Assembly: GCA_002319075.1 (NCBI GenBank)
Contig: NVQB01000001.1
Span: forward strand, 4,278,001 to 4,342,000
Direction of reading: 5' to 3'
Length of the DNA stretch: 64,000 nt
Source: Sphingobacteriaceae bacterium
Lineage (GTDB): Bacteria > Bacteroidota > Bacteroidia > B-17B0 > Aurantibacillaceae
This document shows positions 34,601-42,670 of this stretch, in pieces. Both the position numbers and the translations under genes were made by a program. The notes beneath the pieces were generated by a model. It was not told the origin of the DNA and searched no databases. It was given only the letters and a program-made list of their open reading frames with translations. Positions within the stretch are counted from its first letter, which is position 1, and each line of letters begins with the position of its first letter.

Positions 34601-34705
34601 ATGAACTCCAAATGTTTCAAAACGCAAGCAGGCAGACTTGATGGGGATGCGGTTACCCCGATAGCTTTGGGAGTGGCGCGGGAGTCGATTATTTCTAGTT
34701 TTTAA
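34601..34705 (+). CDS. Possible 34-aa ORF in the 34568-34853 gap
   Basis: Starts ATG 34601 and ends TAA 34703-34705, ending DAVTPIALGVARESIISSF. The sequence is more GC-rich than its surroundings and contains GGGG/CCCC complementarity. It has no signal or known domain and may be a piece of a dispersed repeat rather than a gene. The rest of the gap shows nothing. Confidence 0.2.
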   Translation: MNSKCFKTQAGRLDGDAVTPIALGVARESIISSF

Positions 34706-34853
34706 TATTTGGAAATGGCTAATCGATCCATGAAATAAATAATGGAAATGTTTCCTATTCACCGCTCACGTTTCGCGACTTCCACTGTACTTTCCATAAG
34801 TAATGTCGTGTGATTTACGACGAACGAAAATAAAATCTTGTATGAGTGCTTGA

Positions 34854-35579
34854 TTAGATCTCGTGCGCTAAACTTACTACGCCAATAATAAGGATTAGGG
34901 AAAGAGTAAAATACCTGAATTGAGATTCGCTGAAGTAGCGAAGGATTTTTTTGCCAAGATAAGTGCCTGCAAAACTCACAAAAAACAAAATGCCAATCAG
35001 GTAAAGATCCTTCGCCTGAATATATCCGTTTGAAAAGTAAACCACACTTCTACTTAAATCTACACCCAGGTCAATTACAGCAGAGGTAGCAATAAAAGCG
35101 CTTTTTTCAATACTGAATGCTGCCAGAGTAAGCCCGCGAATAGCTCCTCCTGAACCTAATAAACCAGCTGTTAAACCAGACAGGGCGCCGCCTGTAATAG
35201 AATTAAAAGTTGTAGGCTTTACTTTTAAATTTTTTATGAATAAAAAGAGAGAACTTATAGCAATTAAAAAACCTGACAAAACAAGTTGTAAAATACTGCT
35301 GTTAAAAAAGCGGGTGAGATATGCGCCAAGAATGACAAAAAGAACGGCTGGAATGCCCACAGTAATGATCAGTTGTTTATTAAAGCCCTGTCTGAATAAA
35401 CTGATTTTAGAAATATTACTGAAAACATGAAATACTGCGGTAACGCCCAGCACAGTGTGAAAATCAAGAAAATATCCTGCAAGCGGCACAAAAAATAAAG
35501 AAGATCCAAAACCACCTACCGTTCCCAGAACTTCTGCCAGTAGAGCGAGTATAATAAAAACTGCAAGATGATCGATCAT
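34854..35579 (-). CDS. TauE/SafE (TSUP) family membrane permease
   Basis: 241 residues, seven to eight helices in two halves, each with a Gly-rich family motif (EVLGTVGGFGSSLFFVPLAG and LSGLTAGLLGSGGAIRGLTL). Family members export sulfite, sulfoacetate or related anions. The window also encodes persulfide and thiosulfate enzymes, so sulfite is a plausible substrate, but that is inference. It stands 66 bases after the stop of the receiver-DHp gene on the same strand. Confidence 0.88.
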   Translation of the reverse strand: MIDHLAVFIILALLAEVLGTVGGFGSSLFFVPLAGYFLDFHTVLGVTAVFHVFSNISKISLFRQGFNKQLIITVGIPAVLFVILGAYLTRFFNSSILQLVLSGFLIAISSLFLFIKNLKVKPTTFNSITGGALSGLTAGLLGSGGAIRGLTLAAFSIEKSAFIATSAVIDLGVDLSRSVVYFSNGYIQAKDLYLIGILFFVSFAGTYLGKKILRYFSESQFRYFTLSLILIIGVVSLAHEI

Positions 35580-35645
35580 GGTTGTGTTTAAAAGTAATGT
35601 GAGTAGTTTACCCTCTGTATTGTGACTTACTGTGTAGGTGTACGC

Positions 35646-36290
35646 TTAAATCTGCTGCTGAATCTTCGCTAACAACTCCTGAAGTTGAACCGTTAATGCC
35701 TTGGTGTAATCATCTAATTTAAGTGTATTGGTTTTGATGCCGTTCAAAATAATGTCCGTAGTTTTTTTGTCAATCTCCTTTTGCTCATTTGCTTCCCACA
35801 AGTTCAATAAGCCAAGACTAGAACACAAAGGGCTTCTTACGCTGTGCGAAATGCTGTACAGCAGGATTTCCAACTCTTTTACGTACTTTAGTTTATCCTC
35901 CGCTCTTCTTTCAGCGATCAGTTTGCCTTTATCAATTCTGCAACGCACAGCACTGAGAAATTCTTCTTCTGTACTGGTTTTAGAGATAAAATCATCTGCG
36001 CCGATCTCCAGGCTCCTGCAATGGGTTTCGCTATCGGCGGCAGCAGTAAAAAAAACAAAGGGAATAGCAGAAGTCAGGGCCTGATTTCTGATTCCCTGTA
36101 ACACATCAAACCCATCCATCACCGGCATATGAATATCACAAAGAATGATCTGTGGTAATTCCTGGCGTGCTATTAGCAATCCACTTAAACCTTCTGCAGC
36201 CTGGTGCACTTCATAATTGTTTAGTTCCAGTAATTCAACAAAATTATCTCTCAAATGCTGGTTGTCATCTATAATTAAAATCTTATCCAT
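35646..36290 (-). CDS. Receiver domain fused to an orphan dimerisation/phosphotransfer (DHp) domain
   Basis: 214 residues. REC occupies 1-120 (LIIDDNQHLRDN, Asp in IILCDIHMPVMDGFD, Thr in FFTAAADSE, Lys in FISKTST). A HisKA-like segment follows (YVKELEILLYSISHSVRSPL), with a His in the H-box position, and the protein ends about 60 residues later in a coiled coil without any HATPase domain. It cannot autophosphorylate, so it may relay phosphate or act as a dimerising scaffold for another kinase. No membrane segment. Confidence 0.75.
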   Translation of the reverse strand: MDKILIIDDNQHLRDNFVELLELNNYEVHQAAEGLSGLLIARQELPQIILCDIHMPVMDGFDVLQGIRNQALTSAIPFVFFTAAADSETHCRSLEIGADDFISKTSTEEEFLSAVRCRIDKGKLIAERRAEDKLKYVKELEILLYSISHSVRSPLCSSLGLLNLWEANEQKEIDKKTTDIILNGIKTNTLKLDDYTKALTVQLQELLAKIQQQI

Positions 36291-36551
36291 GGGTAATTTT
36301 TAGTATTTAATTAATTTCAAACAACTGGCTTTTTCTAAGTTCTGGCGCCATTATTTATTACAAAAAGGTGTGTCTTGTACTTAAGCTGATCGGCAATTAA
36401 GATATGGTTGTACGTTATATTTTTTACGATAAGTCAATCTCTTTTTGTCGTATGCAATTCTCTCATTTGCGGATAAGAGAAGTCTTTAGGCGCTGCCAGT
36501 AGTGGAGTGGGTTATTTGCTTAGCCGATTCAGATCAATTTGCCTGCATGGT

Positions 36552-37358
36552 TTATTCGTGAATAGCCATTACCGGTATAGTAGAAACAAAGGCAACACGT
36601 TTGGTAACTGTTTCACTAAAAAAATTATATAAGGCAGAGTGTTTCCTGCTTATGATGGCAACCAGGTCTACCGTGTTTGCAGTAGAATATTTTTTCACTC
36701 CTTTTTCTATGGTCTCCCCTTTGGCGATCTCAATTTCAACCGGAGTGCTGCCTAATTTTATGGTAGTTGATTTTAAAGGAAGGATAAGTTCTTCGGGAGT
36801 GCGTATATGAACGGCTTTTACATGGGATTGGCTTGCCTTTACAAATGCATTCAGAGTCTTTAAACTTGGTGCATTCACTTTCATCTGGTTATCCACGGCA
36901 AGTAGCAAAGTGCCCAGTTTGTGTTGGGTATAGCGGCTCGGAACAATAATAACCGGTGCGGCTAATTTCCCTCCAAGTTTAACGCCTTCACTTCCGTAAA
37001 TAAATTTTGAGATCTTGTCTTTGGCTTCCAGTCCTAATACCACAGCCATAACCTGGTGTTTGTGAATATAAGTCTCCAGCTCGTCTTTTAAGGTATTTGG
37101 ACTCTGCAAAGCGCTTATTTTAAGACCTGGGAAATCTTTTATAAGAGCCGAAATAATTCCTTCAAGTCCTTTTTGACTTTCTCTTTTTAAGGATTGAAAA
37201 GAAAAACCCACTAAGCCGGCATTTGAATGGAAAACCGGTGTTTGAAAGAGGTTAAAAATAACAAGTTTACAATTTAATTTTTTTGCCAGCAAAGCGGCAT
37301 AGCGGCAGGCATTTACAGAAGCGGGTGTAAAATCTGTTCCGGCAATAAGTGTTTTCAT
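36552..37358 (-). CDS. Universal stress protein, tandem-domain
   Basis: 268 residues: MKTLIAGTDFTPASVNACRY opens domain 1; VVLGLEAKDKISKFIYGSEG replaces the usual GSHG motif, so ATP binding by this domain is uncertain. Domain 2 (LLLAVDNQMKVNAPSLKTL) is divergent. It lies 81.5 bases from the FNR-type box at 37433. The gap 36291-36551 to its left has no gene. Confidence 0.88.
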   Translation of the reverse strand: MKTLIAGTDFTPASVNACRYAALLAKKLNCKLVIFNLFQTPVFHSNAGLVGFSFQSLKRESQKGLEGIISALIKDFPGLKISALQSPNTLKDELETYIHKHQVMAVVLGLEAKDKISKFIYGSEGVKLGGKLAAPVIIVPSRYTQHKLGTLLLAVDNQMKVNAPSLKTLNAFVKASQSHVKAVHIRTPEELILPLKSTTIKLGSTPVEIEIAKGETIEKGVKKYSTANTVDLVAIISRKHSALYNFFSETVTKRVAFVSTIPVMAIHE

Positions 37359-37432
37359 AGTCTTTTAGTTTATTTGAGAATAAAACTACTGTACAATCTA
37401 AACTAAATGAGTGAGTGATATCAGATCTACTC

Positions 37433-37446
37433 CTGATATTTATCAT
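37433..37446. promoter_or_regulatory. FNR-type box CTGAT-ATTT-ATCAT
   Basis: TGAT-N4-ATCA core, centred 81.5 bases from the Usp ATG at 37358 (minus strand). Confidence 0.6.
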
Positions 37447-37491
37447 GATTTCTTTTATAAATACTACACTTAAAGGCGGTAAAAAGGACTT

Positions 37492-37911
37492 TTAGTTGGA
37501 CTTTGAAATTTCGAATGTACTGTGTATTTCCCTGAGCACATCCTCTGTTAAGGGCTTAATTACAAAGCCTTTTACAGATTTAAAACGCATGGCTTTGTCC
37601 CTCTCAGATGCAAGAATAGATGCAGTTAGAATAAAAATGGCAATTTCGTACTGATTCATTTTATCATATTTTTCAAGGAAATCGAAACCATCTTCAGAGG
37701 GTAGCGTTAAATCAAGAAAAATGAGATCAGGCAAAGAAAGTTTGCCTTGAGTACCATCTATGGCTTTTAAATAGTCGAAAGCAGACTGGGTCGTTTTAAA
37801 AGTGCTAATGCTGTCGCAAAGGCCAACCTTCTTAATGAGAATTTCAGCCAACCAATTATCCATTTCGTTGTCGTCAATAATCATTATACTTTGAAAAGCA
37901 AATTTTTGCAT
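37492..37911 (-). CDS. Response regulator, single receiver domain
   Basis: 139 residues: MIIDDNEMDNW, phospho-acceptor Asp in LIFLDLTLPSEDGFDFL, Thr in IFILTASILASE and Lys in FVIKPLTEDV. No output domain and no adjacent kinase. An FNR-type box (37951) and a copy of the TATAAGGG-type palindrome (37986) lie upstream, so two regulators may meet here. Confidence 0.88.
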   Translation of the reverse strand: MQKFAFQSIMIIDDNEMDNWLAEILIKKVGLCDSISTFKTTQSAFDYLKAIDGTQGKLSLPDLIFLDLTLPSEDGFDFLEKYDKMNQYEIAIFILTASILASERDKAMRFKSVKGFVIKPLTEDVLREIHSTFEISKSN

Positions 37912-37950
37912 AGGGCACTAAAAATAGGAGAATGTGTTGATCTGAAAAAT

Positions 37951-37964
37951 ATGATTTTTATCAG
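37951..37964. promoter_or_regulatory. FNR-type box ATGAT-TTTT-ATCAG
   Basis: TGAT-N4-ATCA core centred 46.5 bases before the receiver ATG at 37911, implying a leader of only about 5 bases if at -41.5. Confidence 0.6.
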
Positions 37965-37985
37965 TTTTTTTCTCGATTTTTTTGA

Positions 37986-38003
37986 TTATGGGTAAACTCT
38001 TAT
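37986..38003. promoter_or_regulatory. Copy of the ATAAGGGTAAACCCTTAT motif
   Basis: TTATGGGTAAACTCTTAT matches the motif at 15 of 18 positions. It lies 83 bases from the receiver ATG at 37911. Confidence 0.45.
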
Positions 38004-38014
38004 GCGTATAAAAT

Positions 38015-38037
38015 AAAAAAAGCCGGAATAAACCGGC
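38015..38037 (-). terminator. Terminator after hsp20
   Basis: GCCGG (38022-38026) and CCGGC (38033-38037) form a stem; on the minus strand a run of seven T follows. It ends the hsp20 transcript just before the receiver promoter region. Confidence 0.75.
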
Positions 38038-38060
38038 TTTCTATGCAAATCATTGGTATA

Positions 38061-38504
38061 TTACTTTACAATGATTTGTTTTTTTTGGCCTGATTTTGAT
38101 TCCTCTTTTTTGGGTATGTTTAAGGTCAAGATGCCATGGTTGTAGCTGGCATCAATTTTATCTCCACTAACGGTTTGCGGCAAGGTAAAGGAGCGGGAGA
38201 AAGTCGTATACATAAATTCTTTTCTCGTAAAACGCTTGTGATCGTCTTGTTTTTCTTCTTTTTTCTCAGCGCTAATGGTTAGCACATTGCCATCTAAATC
38301 GATCTTAAAATCGTTTTTGCCGAAACCGGGTGCAGCAAATTCGATATCGAATTGTTTTCCGTCTTCTTTAATATTAACCGGTGGCAGCGACTGGTTAAAT
38401 TCTTTTTCAAACCAACGGTTGCTTAAAAAATTATCGTTGCCAAAAAAGTCTGACAACAGCGAAGGAAAGGCTTCCTCATTTTTGTGTGATTTTACCAGGC
38501 TCAT
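38061..38504 (-). CDS. Small heat-shock protein Hsp20
   Basis: 147 residues with an alpha-crystallin domain: FDIEFAAPGFGKNDFKIDLD, then SRSFTLPQTVSGDKIDASYN and GILTLNIPKKEE, the last matching the conserved GVLxLxIPK. A C-terminal IIV motif (KKQIIVK) fits the IxI oligomerisation element. It is an ATP-independent holdase in the cytoplasm. A weak, asymmetric TGAT-N4-CTCA lies about 100 bases upstream. Confidence 0.95.
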   Translation of the reverse strand: MSLVKSHKNEEAFPSLLSDFFGNDNFLSNRWFEKEFNQSLPPVNIKEDGKQFDIEFAAPGFGKNDFKIDLDGNVLTISAEKKEEKQDDHKRFTRKEFMYTTFSRSFTLPQTVSGDKIDASYNHGILTLNIPKKEESKSGQKKQIIVK

Positions 38505-38607
38505 GATTTTGTTTTTTAGGTTTTACTTTTGTGAATTCTTTGGTACAAAGGTAGCTTGTGTGTATGCAGGTGTAATTGATGGTGCTCACATTTAGAAGTG
38601 ATCTTTC

Positions 38608-38997
38608 TCACTTCGATGCCTTTTGATTTACCAAATACTTATTAAAACTTTCTCCCTCGGCGTTCTGCTGATCTAAAGTCCAACCATCGGTAACCGTGGT
38701 TTCCAGCCACATATTACCTGAACGGCGAAATACCTGCACACTTAAGCCGTAAACATCGGCAAACCGTTGTTCCAGTTCTGCAACAGTCATTGTTCCTGTA
38801 ATAGTTATAGTTCCACCCTCATGAATGGTTCTGCATTCTCCAAGTGTTTTAGAAGGATGGTTCATCAGGTTTTTTGGGGAAGGACCACCAACTTTATGAG
38901 GCTTTGCAAAAAATTCGAGCTTTAGGTAAGGAAAGGTTTCTGTAAAACTTTCTTGTATTGCAAAGATTTTGCGTTTATCGTTAATAGCAATTTTCAT
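38608..38997 (-). CDS. Hypothetical protein, 129 aa, paralogue of 43039-43437
   Basis: Family unknown. It shares with the gene at 43039 the arrangement FPYLKLEFF, then GLSVQVFRRSGNMWLETT and DGWTLDQQNAEGE near the end (FPFLKIEFF, GLSAQVLRKSGISWLETS and EDWTLKKQNEEGL there). Both are soluble, have no Cys, and sit beside stress or low-oxygen genes (Hsp20 here, DoxX there). The conserved WLETxxTxxWTLxxQN block is the likely functional core. Confidence 0.65.
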   Translation of the reverse strand: MKIAINDKRKIFAIQESFTETFPYLKLEFFAKPHKVGGPSPKNLMNHPSKTLGECRTIHEGGTITITGTMTVAELEQRFADVYGLSVQVFRRSGNMWLETTVTDGWTLDQQNAEGESFNKYLVNQKASK

Positions 38998-39065
38998 ATG
39001 TAGTTTTTCGTTTTTTCTTATTTGTCATATGTAACAGCCATAACTGTGCCGATGACCACCGGAGT

Positions 39066-39079
39066 GTTTTAGCTAAAAC
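39066..39079. repeat. Perfect palindrome GTTTTAGCTAAAAC
   Basis: A 14-base perfect palindrome in the gap 38998-39237, between two minus-strand genes. It could be a protein site; there is no loop for a hairpin. Confidence 0.3.
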
Positions 39080-39176
39080 AACATGGCTATTTTATATGTA
39101 GTATTTAGTAATTTTTTGTTAGGTGCTGCCTGCACTCAGAGTATACCCGTTTAAATCTTTCACATTTGCTGACTCA

Positions 39177-39254
39177 ATGAATTTAAAAATAGTTGTTCTT
39201 TTTGTTTTGCTTATCTTTTTAGCTACACCACTAGGTATTAGTTATGTATGGTAA
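39177..39254 (+). CDS. Possible 25-aa membrane peptide
   Basis: ATG at 39177, reading MNLKIVVLFVLLIFLATPLG and ending ISYVW at a TAA. It is one hydrophobic helix and could be a small oxidase- or transporter-associated peptide. It overlaps the end of the opposite Usp gene by 17 bases and has no recognised promoter, so chance is possible. Confidence 0.25.
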   Translation: MNLKIVVLFVLLIFLATPLGISYVW

Positions 39255-40074
39255 GCAGCGGCGTTTCTGTATGAAATGCCATGGCTTTGCTGTTTCGCTT
39301 TTTAAAAAATTCCTGCATAAAACTACGGTGATGCGGAAACATAACGATCATGTCAACGCGATGTGTTTCTGCAAAGTTAGTTATGCCTTTCACCACATCC
39401 TTATTTACGGCTGAATGAAAACTATGGTCCTGACCGGCCAGGAGACGCTCTAATTTTAAGCCCTGTACAGCCTGACCGACACTGGTAGTACTGTTTTCTT
39501 CTTTTGTAATGTTTAAAATATAGATATGCGATTTAAAAAGTTCTGCAAGGTGTTTTAAAGTAAAAAGTATCTCATCACTTTCTAAAGGTTCATAATCAGT
39601 GGCCAAAACGAATTTTTTTAAACTTTTAAACTTTGTTTCGGCCGCTATAGATAGTACTGGAACTGACGCGTTTTTAATAAGTTCGGAAGTCACACTTCCA
39701 AGGAGCTTCTCTTCGAGATAATTAGCACCGTGTGTGCCAACCACGATGAGGTCTGCTTTTTTTTCTTTCGCATATTCCAGTACAACATCGGCCGCCAAAC
39801 CAAGGACACATACCGTTTCAATAGAAAGCTTAGGACCATAGTTTTTATGGAGTGCGAGCCTGACACGGTTTAAACGCTTCTTAGAATCTTTTTCTAAATC
39901 CTCCGTCATCGGAAAAACAGTGGCTTCCGCAATTCCACTGGTTATGGGAATTGCCGGATGACAGGCATGAAACAAAACCAGCTTTGATTTCGTACGTTTT
40001 GCAAGTTCAGCGGCATAATTCAGAGCATTGCGCGCAGTTTTCGAAAAATCGGTAGGAGCGAGAATAAGTTTCAT
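39238..40074 (-). CDS. Universal stress protein, tandem-domain
   Basis: 278 residues. Domain 1: MKLILAPTDFSKTARNALNY and DLIVVGTHGANYLEEKLLGS with a complete GTHG...GS nucleotide motif, so ATP binding is likely. Domain 2 starts near FVLATDYEPLESDEILF and ends without the motif. The nearest FNR-type box (40171) is 103 bases away and is better placed for the divergent kinase. Confidence 0.93.
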   Translation of the reverse strand: MKLILAPTDFSKTARNALNYAAELAKRTKSKLVLFHACHPAIPITSGIAEATVFPMTEDLEKDSKKRLNRVRLALHKNYGPKLSIETVCVLGLAADVVLEYAKEKKADLIVVGTHGANYLEEKLLGSVTSELIKNASVPVLSIAAETKFKSLKKFVLATDYEPLESDEILFTLKHLAELFKSHIYILNITKEENSTTSVGQAVQGLKLERLLAGQDHSFHSAVNKDVVKGITNFAETHRVDMIVMFPHHRSFMQEFFKKRNSKAMAFHTETPLLTIHN

Positions 40075-40170
40075 AATCGTTTACTTTGAAAAGTAAAATT
40101 AAAACATCCAGTAGCAATGATTTATGACTGGCATCACCGGGAAACATGATTGATCTCAGTAATTGCAGAT

Positions 40171-40184
40171 ATGATCAAAATCAG
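40171..40184. promoter_or_regulatory. FNR-type box ATGAT-CAAA-ATCAG
   Basis: TGAT-N4-ATCA core, the first of two sites 22 bases (about two helical turns) apart, between the Usp gene and the PAS kinase. Confidence 0.55.
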
Positions 40185-40192
40185 TTTTTAAA

Positions 40193-40206
40193 CTGATCAA
40201 TATCAG
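40193..40206. promoter_or_regulatory. FNR-type box CTGAT-CAAT-ATCAG
   Basis: TGAT-N4-ATCA with symmetric flanks, centred 72.5 bases before the PAS-kinase ATG at 40272. Confidence 0.65.
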
Positions 40207-40271
40207 AACTTCTTAGGCGGTAGACCATTAGTTTTGCTTAATAACAATCATTTCGCTTTATCCTTATTAAA

Positions 40272-41495
40272 ATGAGTACTTTAGTTTCAAATAATCTATT
40301 CGAAATGGAAAGTTTGAATGCACTTTTTGAGTACGCCACCGAAGGTATAATAATCTCGGAAAGATCTGGTAAAATAATAAAGGCTAACCCAAGCGCAGAA
40401 CGTTTGTTTCGTTACGAAAGAAATGAACTGCTTGGTAAGGTGATTGAAGATCTGGTACCCAGAAAATACAAAGAGCAACATGTACACGACCGGAGTGGTT
40501 ATAATGCAAATCCTCATGCGCGCTCCATGGGTAAGAACACAGATTTGTTTGCCCGTCGCAAAGATGATACAGAATTTCCTGTAGAGATCAGTCTCACCTT
40601 TTATAAAAAAGGAGAAGAAACTTTTGCCATTGCCTTTATAATTGATATTACCGAACGCAAAAAACACGAAGAAAATATTTTAAGACTTAACCAGGACCTT
40701 GAGAAGAAAGTAGAAGAGCGTACCAAGGTATTGCACGAAGCACTCATTGAGCTTGAAAACTCGAAAGAGCAGCTCAGCGAGGCCCTGGCTTCTGAAAAGC
40801 AATTGAATGATATGAAGTCGCGCTTTGTAACCATGGCTTCACATGAATTCCGCACACCTTTAAGTACTATTTTATCTTCCATCTCGCTTGTAAATAAATA
40901 CGATCACGGAGACAATACCGAGAAAGTAGAAAAGCATGTACACCGCATTAAGTCGGCTGTTACGAATATGACTTTAATATTGAATGACTTTTTATCTGCC
41001 GAAAAACTCGAAGAAGGAAAAGTGTTTGTGCGGATGGAAGAAAATAATTTACAGGATCTTACCAGCTCCATTATTAGCGAAGTTACAGGCTTATTAAAGC
41101 CAGGACAGAAAATAGAGTACCAGCACAGCGGCTCTGCAACAGCTTATTTCGATAAACAAATCATGCGGAATATTCTGCTCAACCTGATTTCAAACGCCAT
41201 CAAGTTTTCGCTGGAATATAAAAGTATTAAACTAGTTTCGAATGTTACAGAAAAGGAACTGAAACTGGAAGTCTCTGATGAAGGGATTGGAATTCCAGGC
41301 GATGAGCAGGAACACATGTTTGAACGCTTCTTCCGTTCTAAAAACGCCACCAATATTCAAGGTACAGGATTAGGTTTAAACATTGTTGCCAAATACCTTG
41401 AAGTAATGAATGGTACTATTCATTTTAAAAGCGAACTGAATAAAGGAACTACCTTTTATATCACCATACCAAACGAAAAAACAGTAACAGACTAA
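40272..41495 (+). CDS. PAS-domain histidine kinase (FixL-like layout)
   Basis: 407 residues, soluble. PAS at about 12-130, with IIKANPSAERLFRYERNELL and VPRKYKEQHVHDRSGY; a coiled coil at 130-185; HisKA (ASHEFRTPLSTILSS); HATPase with NLISNAIKFS, DEGIGIPG and GTGLGLNIVAKY. The His in KEQH falls at the place of the haem-ligand His of FixL when the two are aligned without gaps to the RRKDDTEFP block. That His is, however, common in ordinary PAS domains, so haem binding is only possible. The next gene, 2 bases on, is the receiver-Crp fusion. Confidence 0.9.
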   Translation: MSTLVSNNLFEMESLNALFEYATEGIIISERSGKIIKANPSAERLFRYERNELLGKVIEDLVPRKYKEQHVHDRSGYNANPHARSMGKNTDLFARRKDDTEFPVEISLTFYKKGEETFAIAFIIDITERKKHEENILRLNQDLEKKVEERTKVLHEALIELENSKEQLSEALASEKQLNDMKSRFVTMASHEFRTPLSTILSSISLVNKYDHGDNTEKVEKHVHRIKSAVTNMTLILNDFLSAEKLEEGKVFVRMEENNLQDLTSSIISEVTGLLKPGQKIEYQHSGSATAYFDKQIMRNILLNLISNAIKFSLEYKSIKLVSNVTEKELKLEVSDEGIGIPGDEQEHMFERFFRSKNATNIQGTGLGLNIVAKYLEVMNGTIHFKSELNKGTTFYITIPNEKTVTD

Positions 41496-41497
41496 TT

Positions 41498-42556
41498 ATG
41501 AAAACTATTTTAGTAATAGAAGACAATGTAGATGTTCGCGAAAATACCACAGAGATCCTCGAGATGGCCAGTTATAAGGTAATTCAGGCAGAGAATGGAA
41601 AAATAGGTGTAGACATTGCCCAAAATATAAAGTTAGATTTGATCATTTGTGATATTATGATGCCTGTGCTCGATGGGTATGGAGTGATTCATATGTTGAA
41701 TAAAAACCCGGAGACGGCAAGTATTCCCTTTATTTTTTTAACGGCCAAAAGCGAACGTACCGATATGCGCAAAGGCATGGAAATGGGAGCTGACGATTAT
41801 ATCAGTAAACCCTTTGACGACATTGAATTGCTCAATGCAGTGGAAAGCCGCCTGAGAAAAAACGATGTTCTCAAAGCTGAATACTCTCAGAACGTGCAAG
41901 GCCTGAATAAATTTTTTAATGAAGTTCAAAAATTTGACGACCTTAAAAAACTTTCTACCGACCGCCGCACTAAAACTTACAAGAAAAAAGAAACTATTTT
42001 CAGCGAAGAAAGCATTCCTGTATTTCTTTATTTTTTGGTGAAAGGTAAGGTGAAAACTTACCGCTCACATGAATATGGAAAAGAGCTGATAACAACACTT
42101 TATAAAGAAGGTGATTTTTTCGGCTACAATTCCTTATTAGAAGAAAAACCTTACACTGAAACAGCAGAAGCACTCGAAGATTCGGAAGTTTGCCTCATAC
42201 CGAAAGAAGATTTCTATGCGCTCGTTCATAATAACATGAATGTGATGCGCACCTTTATAAAAATGCTTTCTGGCAATGTGGCTGAGAAAGAAAAGCAACT
42301 CATCAACCTGGCCTATAGCTCCGTTCGAAAACGCGTAGCCGAAGCGCTGCTGCACCTCCAGGAACGCTACAGCAAACCCGCCGATCAAAACTTCAGTATG
42401 GCTATTTCCCGCGAAGACCTGGCCAACATGGTAGGCACAGCTACAGAATCGCTCATCCGCACCTTAAGCGAATTTAAAGAAGATAAACTGGTTGAAATAA
42501 AAGGCAGTAGCATTACCATTATAGATCCTGTAAAACTAAAAAATCTCAAAGCCTAA
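41498..42556 (+). CDS. Response regulator fused to a Crp/Fnr-type DNA-binding protein
   Basis: 352 residues. REC at 1-120 (VIEDNVDVRENT, Asp in LIICDIMMPVLDGYG, Lys in YISKPFDD), a linker, a cNMP-type beta roll at about 150-265 (FLYFLVKGKVKTYRS, GDFFGYNSLLEEKPY) and HTH_Crp at 280-352 (ISREDLANMVGTATESLIRT) with Glu and Arg in the recognition helix. Kinase and regulator are co-transcribed. Phosphorylation could directly control a Crp-type output at TGAT-N4-ATCA sites, merging the FixJ and FixK steps of rhizobia. Confidence 0.92.
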   Translation: MKTILVIEDNVDVRENTTEILEMASYKVIQAENGKIGVDIAQNIKLDLIICDIMMPVLDGYGVIHMLNKNPETASIPFIFLTAKSERTDMRKGMEMGADDYISKPFDDIELLNAVESRLRKNDVLKAEYSQNVQGLNKFFNEVQKFDDLKKLSTDRRTKTYKKKETIFSEESIPVFLYFLVKGKVKTYRSHEYGKELITTLYKEGDFFGYNSLLEEKPYTETAEALEDSEVCLIPKEDFYALVHNNMNVMRTFIKMLSGNVAEKEKQLINLAYSSVRKRVAEALLHLQERYSKPADQNFSMAISREDLANMVGTATESLIRTLSEFKEDKLVEIKGSSITIIDPVKLKNLKA

Positions 42557-42670
42557 ACCCCCTCCTGTTTTTTAAAGAGCCTCGTTCTGCGATGATTTCA
42601 ATACTCCGTTAAAGCAATGAAACAAAAGAGTTATTAGAACGAAAAAATAGTCTTTGAACACTCATAGTCT

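Noticed and set aside
38598-38611. GTGATCTTTCTCAC as an FNR-type box for hsp20
   Set aside because: One half (CTCA) departs from the core and the site is about 100 bases from the gene; too weak to list.
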